This document shows positions 43,476 through 51,450 of a stretch of DNA of 64,000 bases, piece after piece (within the stretch, counting starts at the first letter, position 1; each line of letters starts with the position of its first letter). Source of the DNA: Mesorhizobium sp. M3A.F.Ca.ET.080.04.2.1. GTDB taxonomy: Bacteria; Pseudomonadota; Alphaproteobacteria; Rhizobiales; Rhizobiaceae. Under the pieces are notes generated by a model. The model made no database searches, was not told the DNA's origin, and saw nothing but the letters and a program-made list of their open reading frames with translations. The position numbers and the translations under genes were made by a program. The stretch is taken from contig NZ_CP034451.1 in NCBI RefSeq assembly GCF_003952525.1, positions 2,852,001 to 2,916,000 of the forward strand, written 5' to 3'.

Positions 43476-43946
43476 GCCTGTCCTAGTCTCCGCAACAAAA
43501 ATGCAATATCGCAACTGCGAAGAAGCATCGTAAAAAACGGCCCGGCCGTCCAGTCATTCCGTCGCCACACCCGTCTTTTGCAACCGCCGCGTTCAAAATT
43601 ACCCGTAGCGCGATCACATTTGAAAACAGGCCGGCGGGCTGACCCGGCTCAGCAGCAATTCTTCTCGCGCATGTAATCAAGCCAGGCCGCTCAAAAGGAT
43701 TACATTAGTTAAATCAGCTAATTGGCCCCACTGCCAATGCGGGGCCCTGAACTGCCGACTGGCGCAGGCCTGGGATAAGAATATGAACGGATCGGTCGCC
43801 GTCCCAGAGCGAATGCAATCGATAGTTGACGGATAAATGATCAATCAGACTTGACTCATAAATGCTGCCGTGCAGCAATCGCGCTGCAGCATAGCGATGT
43901 GCTGGCGACAGTCAAAACCCGCTTCCAGTCGGAGTTGGAGACTAAA
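43476..43946. other. Divergent regulatory region of the lasso cluster
   Basis: A 471-bp gene-free region, more AT-rich than its surroundings, separating the nucleotidyltransferase gene (reverse) from the precursor gene (forward). It contains the exo-type motif at 43862-43878. On the reverse strand near 43485-43515 is a diverged relative (GTTGCGATATTGCAT) with a longer spacer. No other open frame is convincing. Confidence 0.6.
43862..43878 (+). promoter_or_regulatory. Shared exo/lasso motif upstream of the lasso precursor
   Basis: The forward strand reads ATGCTGCCGTGCAGCAA, differing from the exo copy ATGTTGCGGTGCAGCAA at two of 17 positions. It ends 68 bp before the precursor ATG. An inverted partial copy (GCGCTGCAGCAT) follows at 43881-43892. 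Confidence 0.55.
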
Positions 43947-44099
43947 ATGGAACAGAATGTGGAGAAGCAGGAGTACGAGACTCCCAGCCTGACGGTTCAT
44001 GGTTCGATCGAAACCATCACCCAGGGCGGCGCTGGCACGACGGCGCTCGACGCGGCATTTCCCGCGCACACGCCGTTCGACCAGCTCACGTTCTCCTGA
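43947..44099 (+). CDS. Lasso peptide precursor (A gene)
   Basis: A 50-residue precursor. The leader MEQNVEKQEYETPSLTVHGS then IETITQ has the lasso pattern Y-x-x-P-x-L-x(3)-G...T-x: Tyr10, Pro13, Leu15 and Gly19 contact B1, and Thr25 is the penultimate leader residue. Cleavage after Gln26 gives a 24-residue core starting GGAGTTALD, so Gly1 and Asp9 would close a nine-residue macrolactam. The tail is AAFPAHTPFDQLTFS, with Phe and His available as plugs and a C-terminal Ser. GGAG lies 8 bases before the ATG. An upstream in-frame extension is not used. Confidence 0.9.
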   Translation: MEQNVEKQEYETPSLTVHGSIETITQGGAGTTALDAAFPAHTPFDQLTFS

Positions 44100-44105
44100 G
44101 CTGCT

Positions 44106-44140
44106 TGCGCCCGGGGTGCGACGTTGGGGCTCCGGGCGCA
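44106..44140 (+). terminator. Attenuator hairpin after the precursor gene
   Basis: TGCGCCCGG pairs perfectly with CCGGGCGCA, followed by GTTTTCT, seven bases after the precursor stop and 114 bp before pqqD. It would partly end transcription so that precursor message exceeds enzyme message, a common layout in lasso clusters. Confidence 0.7.
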
Positions 44141-44253
44141 GTTTTCTGGAACTCCGGGGAGTCCCCGGTTTTCTGCCCCGGCTCCTCGACGGCAACCGAT
44201 GGTCGCGGTTTCGGTCTGACGACATAACAGCGTTCAACGAGCGAGGTTTTAGG

Positions 44254-44553
44254 ATGCACTGGAACCCATCGGACCATGATCTCGTGAGCGCGACCGGGGA
44301 TGCGGTGGCCTGCGAGTTCGGCAACGGGCTGGCGCTGCTCAACCTGAAATCCAACATCTACTACAGCCTGAACAGCGTTGGAGCCTACATCTGGGAATTG
44401 ATCCAGGAGCCGCGCTCCATCCTGGATATCCGCAATGCGGTGCTGACGCGCTATGACGTCGACGTCGAACGCTGCCGGGCGGATGTCGAGGGCCTGCTGA
44501 AGGGACTGACCGAAGCAGGGCTTGCGAGGCTCCATCATGAGGAACTGGTCTAG
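44254..44553 (+). CDS. Lasso peptide B1: PqqD-like leader-binding protein
   Basis: A 99-residue PqqD-fold RiPP recognition element. After MHWNPSDHDLVSATGDAVAC it has the beta segment LALLNLKSNIYYSLNSVGAY followed by helices IWELIQEPRSILDIRNAVL and a C-terminal helix VEGLLKGLTEAGLARL. It binds the Tyr-Pro-Leu leader motif and delivers the precursor to B2. ATG 44254 is chosen; the open frame extends upstream through the attenuator without meaning. Its end overlaps the B2 start by 17 bp. Confidence 0.88.
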   Translation: MHWNPSDHDLVSATGDAVACEFGNGLALLNLKSNIYYSLNSVGAYIWELIQEPRSILDIRNAVLTRYDVDVERCRADVEGLLKGLTEAGLARLHHEELV

Positions 44554-44953
44554 GCTCCGCACGCTGAGCCGGCCCGAAATGCTGTTCCTGGCGCACTGCC
44601 TTGCCGTGGTCGCGGCGGTGCGGATCGGCTTGACGGTGTCTTCCTACAACCGCATCCGCGATCTGGTGATCCGGCTGGACGCGCGGGGGGCGGCCAGCGT
44701 CGCCGACCTAAGGCGCGTCGCCTGGGGCGTCGTCGCCGCCGCACGGATCGTGCCCGGCGCCAGCTGCCTCACCCAGGCCCTGGCCGGACAATACCTGCTG
44801 GCCCGCCAGGGCAGCGCCTCTAATATCCGCATCGGTATCGAGCGCGATACGGGCGCCGAGTTCAGGGCGCATGCGTGGCTGATCAGCAGCAACCAGATCG
44901 TGCTTGGCGGCTCGATCGCCGGGTTTGCGCATCTCGCCGACCACGGGCAATAA
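44537..44953 (+). CDS. Lasso peptide B2: leader peptidase
   Basis: A 138-residue transglutaminase-like cysteine protease with catalytic Cys77 (PGASCLTQALA) and His112 (FRAHAWLISSN), spaced as in McjB C-terminal/B2 proteins. It removes the leader to free the core N-terminus for cyclisation. ATG 44537 lies inside the end of the B1 gene, with GAGG upstream; a TTG at 44522 is an alternative. The cyclase gene starts two bases after its stop. Confidence 0.9.
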   Translation: MRNWSRLRTLSRPEMLFLAHCLAVVAAVRIGLTVSSYNRIRDLVIRLDARGAASVADLRRVAWGVVAAARIVPGASCLTQALAGQYLLARQGSASNIRIGIERDTGAEFRAHAWLISSNQIVLGGSIAGFAHLADHGQ

Positions 44954-44955
44954 CG

Positions 44956-46860
44956 ATGAGCGGGCTGGCCGGAATTCTGCTGAGGCGGGACGACAGGTCG
45001 GCGGTGGCGGCCGATATCCAGCGGATGCTGGCCCGCCTGCACCATCGCGCGCGGGACGGCAGCTCATGGTGGACCGATGCAGGCGTGGCGCTTGGCAACG
45101 CCTGGTTCAACACGACGGACGAGCCAGGTCCCGGCCCGCTGACGATGGCCGCGGGCAAGCTCGCCGTCACCGCCGATTGCCGGCTGGACAACAGGGACGA
45201 GCTGGCGGCGCGGCTCGGCCTTGGCGATGGCTCGACCGGTGACACCATGCTGGTGATGCAGGCCTATTTGCGCTGGGGCGAGGATTGCCCCAGCCATCTG
45301 CAGGGCGATTTCGCCTTCGCCATCTGGGACGGCGAGCGCCGGGCGTTGTTTTGCGCGCGTGATCATTTCGGCGTCAAACCGTTCTACTACCATTCAAGCG
45401 GCGAGCGCTTCGCGTTTGCCTCCGAAATCGGCCCCATCCTTGCCCTGGAGGGTGTCGGGACAGGTCTCAGCGAGCATCAGATTTCCGGCTTCCTGGCCGG
45501 TCTGCCCGATGACCCGCAATCGACGCATTATGCCGACATCTTCCGCCTGCCGGCGCGCCACAGCCTCACGGCGATGGAGGGCCGACTGACGCTGCGCTGC
45601 TACTGGCAGCTCCAAGCCTCGCCAAGGCCGCCCCGCGCGGATGCGGCGGAAGAGTTCGCGCATCTTTTCTCGCGGTCGGTGCAGAACCGAATGCGGGGCA
45701 CGCCGGCCGTCGGCGCGATGCTGAGCGGCGGCCTCGATTCGTCCTCGATCGCCTGCGTCGCGGCGGAACGCAAGCCAGGGCTCCGGACCTTCTCGCTGGT
45801 CTTCGAAAAGGGCTCGCCGATGGACGAGAAGCCGTTCATCGACGCCGTGCTGGACCAGCGCCCGGTCGACGGCACGCTGATTGGCGTTGGCGACTATGCG
45901 CCCTTCGCCGAATTCGAACGTATCCTGGAAGAGCAGGAGGGAACGTTTTTGGCGCCCGGCCTGTCCTTGACCCGCAGCATTTATCGCACCGCCGGCTCCA
46001 AGGGCGTCAAGGTGCTTCTCGACGGCCATGGCGGCGACGAGGTCGTTTCGCAGGGCCATGGCCTGCTGCACGAACTCGCCGATGCCGGCAGATGGACGGA
46101 GCTGTGGCGGGAACTGCGTGGCGCCTCCGCCACCTATGGCGAGGGCATGCTCGCCATGTACTGCAAATTCCTGGCCAGATACGGCCCGGCGCGGCGGATT
46201 GCGAAGCTGAAAGGCCGATCGAACAGAGCGCTGGCGAGGCTGCTGGGGAGGCCGCCGCAGCCGCGCGAGCCGGCGTGGGGCAGACTGGTCAATCCGGACC
46301 TTGCCCGGCGCACCGATCTTGCCGACCGTTTCCACCGCGCCGGCGCCATGCCCGCCGGCGTCAGCGCCAACGAGGCGCTCACGCATCGCTGGATCCTGTC
46401 CAGCGGCCTGGTGCCGCACGCTTTCGAGGTGCTCGACAAGGCGGCGGCCAATTTCGGCGTCGAACCGCGCTACCCGTTCTGGGACAAGCCGCTGGTCGAG
46501 TTCTGCCTCGCGCTGCCCGGCGAGGAAAAACTGCGCAACGGCTTCGGCCGCTACGTGCTGCGCCGGGCCATGGAGGGCGTGCTGCCGCCGGTGGTGCAAT
46601 GGCGGCGCGACAAGATCGACTTCACCGCCAATCTGGTGAACGGCATGCTCGGGAACCATCGTGAGCTTCTCGACAAGGTGCTGGTGTGCGACGGCGGCCG
46701 CATCGCACCCTACGTCAATCTGCCTGAGGTCACCGCGGCCTATGCGCGCCTGCTGCGGCAGCCCGAGCGGGCCTCGCCGCGCGACGTGCAATATGTCTGG
46801 CGCTCGACCTCGCTGTCGCTCTGGCTGCGCCAAATCCAAAACAGCGGAAACGTTGCATGA
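44956..46860 (+). CDS. Lasso peptide cyclase C (asparagine synthetase-like)
   Basis: A 634-residue asparagine-synthetase homologue. The N-terminal glutaminase-like domain starts MSGLAGILLRRDD, with Ser where the glutaminase Cys2 should be, so ammonia release is not expected, as in lasso cyclases. The synthetase domain has the pyrophosphate motif SGGLDSSSIA near residue 258 and GHGGDEVVS. It adenylates the Asp9 side chain and drives attack by the Gly1 amine while the tail is threaded. ATG 44956 is two bases after B2; the stop overlaps the kinase gene start (ATGA). Confidence 0.92.
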   Translation: MSGLAGILLRRDDRSAVAADIQRMLARLHHRARDGSSWWTDAGVALGNAWFNTTDEPGPGPLTMAAGKLAVTADCRLDNRDELAARLGLGDGSTGDTMLVMQAYLRWGEDCPSHLQGDFAFAIWDGERRALFCARDHFGVKPFYYHSSGERFAFASEIGPILALEGVGTGLSEHQISGFLAGLPDDPQSTHYADIFRLPARHSLTAMEGRLTLRCYWQLQASPRPPRADAAEEFAHLFSRSVQNRMRGTPAVGAMLSGGLDSSSIACVAAERKPGLRTFSLVFEKGSPMDEKPFIDAVLDQRPVDGTLIGVGDYAPFAEFERILEEQEGTFLAPGLSLTRSIYRTAGSKGVKVLLDGHGGDEVVSQGHGLLHELADAGRWTELWRELRGASATYGEGMLAMYCKFLARYGPARRIAKLKGRSNRALARLLGRPPQPREPAWGRLVNPDLARRTDLADRFHRAGAMPAGVSANEALTHRWILSSGLVPHAFEVLDKAAANFGVEPRYPFWDKPLVEFCLALPGEEKLRNGFGRYVLRRAMEGVLPPVVQWRRDKIDFTANLVNGMLGNHRELLDKVLVCDGGRIAPYVNLPEVTAAYARLLRQPERASPRDVQYVWRSTSLSLWLRQIQNSGNVA

Positions 46861-47849
46861 CCGCCTCGACCGCTGCTCTCACCGCCACGACCGCGCAGGA
46901 TGCCGCGCGCGGCAGCGGGCAGCGCGCGCGAGTCCGCCGCTTCTACAAGGCCTATGGGCTGACGATCGGTTCGGAGATGGCGCTGCCGGAGCTCGAACCG
47001 ACGCCGCCGGCGGCGCCCGATATCGTGATTGCGGTCGGCCCGGTCGACGTTGCCAGGCCTGACGCAGAAGGTGGGTTCGCTTTCCGATTCGGGCCGACGC
47101 GCCAGTATCTCTCGTGGCCGGCCGTCGGCAGCTTCATGATTACCGATGCCGCCAGGATCGACGTCGACCCTGCGCCAGGCATTGATGATCCGCTGCTTGC
47201 CTTTCCGCTGCTCGGGCCCGTGCTGGCGCTGCTGCTGCACCAGCGCGGCCTGCTCATCCTGCACGCCAGCGCTATCGCCGTCGGCGACGGCGGCGTGATC
47301 TTCATGGGCGACAAGGGCGCCGGCAAGTCGACCACGGCAGGCGCGATGATCCGCACCGGCCACCGGCTGCTGAGCGACGATGTGGTGGCGCTGGATCTGT
47401 CCAGCCCGGGACGGCCGATGATCCTGCCGGGCTTTCCGCAACTGAAGCTCGCCGCAGAGGCTGCCGACGCTATCCGGATCGGCCAGGCAGAGGTGCGGCC
47501 GCCGGTGCATCCGCAGATCGAAAAGACACAGCATCGCTTGCGCGAAGGATTTTCGTCAGCCCCGGTTCCGGCGGCCCGGATCTATATCCTGCAGCGGGGT
47601 GAAAGGGCGGAGATCTCGCAGCTGCCGAGCGCCGGCGCGCTGCCGGCGGTGATCAAATTCTCCTATGTGACGCGGTTCGGCCGGCTGGCGCTGGGCGGCG
47701 ATCTTGCGTCCACTCATCTGCACCACTGCGCCCAGCTCGCCGGCACCATCGGGATCCGTCGTCTCGGAGTGCCGACCGGCCTCGAGCGACTCGAAGAGGC
47801 CGTCGCTCTGATCGAAAGCGATGTGGCGGCCGGCGCGAGGAAGGGGTGA
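46857..47849 (+). CDS. HPr kinase-like tailoring kinase of the lasso cluster
   Basis: A 330-residue protein. The N-terminal 100 residues are specific; the rest is an HPrK/P-like kinase with Walker A in FMGDKGAGKSTTAGAM and LLSDDVVALDL. Homologues in paeninodin-type clusters phosphorylate the C-terminal Ser hydroxyl of the precursor before cyclisation. Here the precursor ends in Ser, which fits. It is not the housekeeping HPr kinase, which lacks this N-domain and lies with PTS genes. Overlaps with cyclase (ATGA) and exporter (GTGA) mark tight coupling. Confidence 0.85.
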   Translation: MTASTAALTATTAQDAARGSGQRARVRRFYKAYGLTIGSEMALPELEPTPPAAPDIVIAVGPVDVARPDAEGGFAFRFGPTRQYLSWPAVGSFMITDAARIDVDPAPGIDDPLLAFPLLGPVLALLLHQRGLLILHASAIAVGDGGVIFMGDKGAGKSTTAGAMIRTGHRLLSDDVVALDLSSPGRPMILPGFPQLKLAAEAADAIRIGQAEVRPPVHPQIEKTQHRLREGFSSAPVPAARIYILQRGERAEISQLPSAGALPAVIKFSYVTRFGRLALGGDLASTHLHHCAQLAGTIGIRRLGVPTGLERLEEAVALIESDVAAGARKG

Positions 47850-49753
47850 GCAAGGGCATGGCCTGGCCTCCGAAGCTGCGCCTGTCGGTTTTTCGGGATG
47901 TCGCCGGTCTCGGCGCCGTCGTGGCTGAGATCGGCGGCCGGCGCACCGCAACGGCTCTGATCTTCCTGATCCTCGGCAGCCTGACCGAAGGCATCTCGAT
48001 CCTGCTGCTCATTCCGCTGCTGCATCTGATCGGCAATGCGGACCGGGACTTCGCAGTGCGAATGCCCGACATTCCCGTCTTGCGATGGCTGACGCCGGAG
48101 GGAACGCTCTCGCTCGCGACGGTGCTGTGTCTGCTGGTCGGACTTGTCGCGCTGCAGGCGATGTTCAACCGCTACAAGTCGCTCTACATGGCGCGGCTGC
48201 TCTACGACTTCGTCAATCGTGTGCGGTTGAACCTGTTCGAAAGTATCGGCAGGGCACGCTGGGGCGTCTTCATCCGCATGCGGAGCTCCGATCTCGATCA
48301 CGCGCTCACCGGAGACATCGACCGCGTGCAGGCGGCGGCCTTCTCCCTGCTGATGCTGGCGCAGACCGCACTGCTGCTTAGCGGCTATCTCCTGGTGTCG
48401 CTGTTCATCTCGCGGGTGATGACCTGCTTCGCCATTCTCATCGGTATCCTGCTGTTCATCGCGCTGCAGCCATTTCGCGCGCGCGCCAGCGCTTACGGAC
48501 GGATGCTGACCAGCCGCCGGCAGGATCAGTACCGCACGGTCTCCGAGTTCCTGGGGGGCATCAAGGTGGCGAAGAGCCTGAACGTCGAGGCCAGTTATTT
48601 CGCCGAGCTGCGCGCAACTCTGGACCGGATGAAGACCGACAACATCGCCTATGCCCGCAACAGCACCGTTGCCACCGCCTTGTTCCAGGTGACATGCGTG
48701 ATCGGCCTCAGCCTGTTCATCTACGTCGCGCTTGTCCGCGTCCGCCTGTCGCTGGCCGACATCGTCGTGCTGCTTCTGGTGTTCATGCGGATAGCGCCGC
48801 GCTTCATGGACATCCAGACGCAGGCGCAGCAGTTGCTGATCAACCTGCCGGCCTACGCATCCATGCAAAGCCTGCAGGCACATTTCGATGCCGAGCGCGA
48901 GCCGCAGGATGGCGGAGCCGCACCAGGCGCAGGGCTGTCGCTCGACAGCGGCCTCGAGCTGCGCGGCGTTTCGTTCGCCTACGGCGACAGCAAACCGGTG
49001 GTGAAGGGCATTAGCTTCAGCCTCCCGGCCGGTAAGGTGACGGCGCTGATCGGCCCGTCCGGATCTGGCAAGAGCACAATCGCCGACATGCTGCTCGGCC
49101 TGCTCGAGCCGACGGAGGGAATGATCCTGGCCGACGGCACCGAGATTACGACGGAGAACCGCAGAGCCTGGCGCGAACAGGTCGCCTACGTGCCGCAGGA
49201 TGTCTTCCTGCTGCATGACACGATCGCTGCCAATCTTCGGCTGGCGTCGGCGCGTGCCAGCGACGACGAACTCTGGGCGGCATTGCGCAGGGCGCATGCG
49301 GCGGACTTCATCGGGCGGCTCGAACGCGGGCTGGAGACGGTGGTGGGCGATCGCGGCGTCAGGCTCTCCGGCGGCGAACGCCAGCGGATAGCGCTGGCGC
49401 GGGCGCTGCTGCGCAAGCCGTCGCTGCTCATCCTCGACGAGGCGACGAGCGCGCTCGACTGGCAGAATCAGTCGCTGATCGCCGAATCGATCGACGGGCT
49501 GCGCGGCCAGATGACAATCCTGACCATCGCCCACCGGCCGTCGATGATTGCCTTCGCCGACTGGGTCGTGGCGATCGACAACGGCAGCGTCGTCGAAGTC
49601 GGTCAGTATCGGCAGCTGAAAGCCGAATCCGACAGCCGGCTGGCCAGGATGCTTTGGGGCGAGCGGACCGACCGCCAAGCCGCCACCGGCGCCGAGAGCG
49701 GGCCGGCACCGAAACCTACCAGGCCATCAGTGGAGGCTGCGCCTGGCGCCTAG
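47846..49753 (+). CDS. ABC exporter D of the lasso cluster
   Basis: A 635-residue half-transporter: an ABC transmembrane domain of about six spans (residues 30-320) and a nucleotide-binding domain with Walker A IGPSGSGKSTIADML, signature LSGGERQRIALARALL and Walker B LLILDEATSALDW. It exports the mature lasso peptide and gives self-immunity, working as a homodimer. It begins at GTG 47846 within the kinase stop. The TAG stop coincides with the outer end of a palindromic repeat. Confidence 0.92.
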   Translation: MSKGMAWPPKLRLSVFRDVAGLGAVVAEIGGRRTATALIFLILGSLTEGISILLLIPLLHLIGNADRDFAVRMPDIPVLRWLTPEGTLSLATVLCLLVGLVALQAMFNRYKSLYMARLLYDFVNRVRLNLFESIGRARWGVFIRMRSSDLDHALTGDIDRVQAAAFSLLMLAQTALLLSGYLLVSLFISRVMTCFAILIGILLFIALQPFRARASAYGRMLTSRRQDQYRTVSEFLGGIKVAKSLNVEASYFAELRATLDRMKTDNIAYARNSTVATALFQVTCVIGLSLFIYVALVRVRLSLADIVVLLLVFMRIAPRFMDIQTQAQQLLINLPAYASMQSLQAHFDAEREPQDGGAAPGAGLSLDSGLELRGVSFAYGDSKPVVKGISFSLPAGKVTALIGPSGSGKSTIADMLLGLLEPTEGMILADGTEITTENRRAWREQVAYVPQDVFLLHDTIAANLRLASARASDDELWAALRRAHAADFIGRLERGLETVVGDRGVRLSGGERQRIALARALLRKPSLLILDEATSALDWQNQSLIAESIDGLRGQMTILTIAHRPSMIAFADWVVAIDNGSVVEVGQYRQLKAESDSRLARMLWGERTDRQAATGAESGPAPKPTRPSVEAAPGA

Positions 49754-49855
49754 AGCATCTCACCGTTTCAGGGAAACGGTGAATGCCCTATCTCCTTATG
49801 TTTTAACGCAATTTCGGGCGGAAAACCGATTCACACTTTTCCTGAAATTGCTCTA
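49751..49855. repeat. Palindromic intergenic repeat supplying both stop codons
   Basis: The outer arms TAGAGCA and TGCTCTA enclose a perfect inner hairpin TCACCGTTTC-AGG-GAAACGGTGA (49760-49782) and a second fold GCAATTTC...GAAATTGC. The left arm contains the stop of the ABC exporter and the right arm the reverse-strand stop of exoX. A 24-nt run starting AACGCAATTTCGGGCGGAAA (49805-49828) recurs exactly at 57463-57486. Confidence 0.85.
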
Positions 49856-50104
49856 GGGCTTCTCGGCTTTGGCCGGTTCGTCCAGGACGAGCCTCCGTTC
49901 GGCGCCGCGCACCTTGTCGGCGGGCGTCGGCGTGCTCCTGGCGATCATGGCATAGACCAGCAGGATATAGCCTGCCTGAATGACAAGGCCACCGATGATG
50001 GTCCTCACCACGATAGTACCGGCCGACGCACCGCCCACGTACGACCAGCCGATGACGATCGCCAGAGCGAACGTCATTCCGATCATGAATTTCGGCAGAG
50101 ACAT
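49853..50104 (-). CDS. exoX: Exopolysaccharide production repressor ExoX-like small membrane protein
   Basis: An 83-residue inner-membrane protein with two hydrophobic helices: MSLPKFMIGMTFALAIVIGW, then TIIGGLVIQAGYILLVYAMI, and a charged C-terminal tail. The pattern fits ExoX/SyrA-type small proteins, which lower succinoglycan production after transcription, probably through ExoY. Its position beside exoY, divergently transcribed, is the S. meliloti arrangement. The start is ATG 50104; the stop lies in the palindromic repeat. Confidence 0.75.
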   Translation of the reverse strand: MSLPKFMIGMTFALAIVIGWSYVGGASAGTIVVRTIIGGLVIQAGYILLVYAMIARSTPTPADKVRGAERRLVLDEPAKAEKP

Positions 50105-50714
50105 GGCGTCGGTCCGTCACCCGAACCGAATATGCAAAAGCTGCGACTTACCCAACCCGCGTAACTCCCCGTTTCGCCAAAGAGATGCTCTTCCGGCTGC
50201 CCAATTCGGCCGGTTGCTTACGGCCTTGCTGTCCCACGCAAACTATGACGGAAACCATTTGCGACTCTATTAAGGCGACAGGTCGGCAGCAATGCCGATT
50301 GCAGGAGATTTCCAATGATTTCGCGCGATCGACTCCGCCATGCTGCGACGCACACTCCTGTGCTGCCGCGTATTCAGGATAGCCAAATCCATGATAGTAA
50401 AACTTACAACGTTAACCAGTATTTTACCGGAAAAACTTACCTGCGCGAGTGATTCTCAGGCTATGCAACCGCGAATCGTCTGCAGCGAAGAATGCACTGT
50501 CCAAAAATCGCCCAAAATCGGCACTTCATTTTCCTGATTTTCTCAGACCTTGTCATAAACGTGCCACAAAGGCCAAAATATGGGCAAGGCAGGTTTATTA
50601 TTTAGTCAATTCATGACGTGAACATTTCATCCGGATGGGAAATTGTGTGTTGCGCTGCAACATTTTTTTGATATCGTGCGGTAAACCATCCGTTCAACGT
50701 ATGGAGCTTTTTGC
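50105..50714. other. exoX-exoY divergent intergenic region
   Basis: This 610-bp gene-free and comparatively AT-rich region carries the promoters of exoX (reverse) and exoY (forward). The shared exo motif lies at 50647-50663. No credible open frame is present. A long regulatory region here is usual because ExoY is the committed step of the pathway. Confidence 0.65.
50647..50663 (+). promoter_or_regulatory. Shared exo/lasso motif upstream of exoY
   Basis: The forward strand reads GTGTTGCGCTGCAACAT, a near-perfect dyad, followed by a T-run. It ends 51 bp before the exoY ATG. Confidence 0.6.
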
Positions 50715-51392
50715 ATGAGGGACGTCGCCAAGTCGGCCAATGCGGGCTTTTCGCATGCCGGCATTGATTTTCCACCCCCTATCGGCGGCCTGCTCAAACG
50801 CAGTTTCGATATCGTCGGTTCTCTGGCCGGCCTGGTCCTGCTCAGCCCGCTGTTCCTGATGGTCGCCCTGCTGGTCAAGCTTTCCGACCGGGGCCCGATC
50901 TTTTATGGCCATAAGCGAATCGGCCGCGGCGGAAGGATTTTCGCCTGCCTGAAATTCCGCACCATGGTGCAGGATGGCGAGCGGGTGCTGGCCGCGCATC
51001 TGGCCGCCAACCCGGATGCCAAAGCGGAATGGCTCGCGACGCGCAAGCTGAAGAACGATCCGCGCGTGACGCGTGTCGGCCAGGTGCTGCGCAAGCTCAG
51101 CCTCGATGAACTGCCGCAGATCATCAACATCCTGCAGGGCGACATGAGCCTGGTCGGACCGCGCCCTGTCGTGCGCGACGAGCTGGAGATCTACGGCAGC
51201 GCCGCGGTCTATTACCTGAAGTCCCGGCCGGGCCTGACCGGCCTTTGGCAGGTGAGCGGCCGCAACGACGTGTCCTATGACAGCCGCGTCGCGTTCGATC
51301 GCCACTATGTCGAGAACTGGTCGATGGTCGAGGACATTCGCATCATCGTAAAGACCGTGCCTGCCGTGTGGATGTCGCGCGGCAGCTATTGA
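50715..51392 (+). CDS. exoY: Undecaprenyl-phosphate galactose phosphotransferase ExoY
   Basis: A 225-residue bacterial sugar transferase that starts the repeat unit by placing a sugar-1-phosphate (galactose in S. meliloti) on undecaprenyl phosphate. It has one N-terminal membrane helix (SFDIVGSLAGLVLLSPLFLM), then the cytoplasmic catalytic part with KFRTM, the KLSLDELPQ segment and GDMSLVGPRPV, ending KTVPAVW. The short single-helix form is the ExoY type rather than WbaP. A GGAG lies upstream. exoF follows 58 bp later. Confidence 0.94.
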   Translation: MRDVAKSANAGFSHAGIDFPPPIGGLLKRSFDIVGSLAGLVLLSPLFLMVALLVKLSDRGPIFYGHKRIGRGGRIFACLKFRTMVQDGERVLAAHLAANPDAKAEWLATRKLKNDPRVTRVGQVLRKLSLDELPQIINILQGDMSLVGPRPVVRDELEIYGSAAVYYLKSRPGLTGLWQVSGRNDVSYDSRVAFDRHYVENWSMVEDIRIIVKTVPAVWMSRGSY

Positions 51393-51450
51393 CCGACGGG
51401 CCTGCTCCGCTGCTTCGGGGCAGGCATCCGGCATTGATCTCATCGGGCGG

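Noticed and set aside
43947..44099. Alternative core starting one residue later (GAGTTALD, eight-residue ring)
   Set aside because: This would put Thr at leader position -3; the usual -2 Thr rule favours cleavage after Gln26 and a nine-residue ring. Mass spectrometry would settle it.
47714..49678. 654-codon open frame on the reverse strand across the lasso exporter
   Set aside because: It is antisense to a clear ABC transporter, is rich in Arg, Gln, His and Asp with no domain, and arises from high-GC codon bias.
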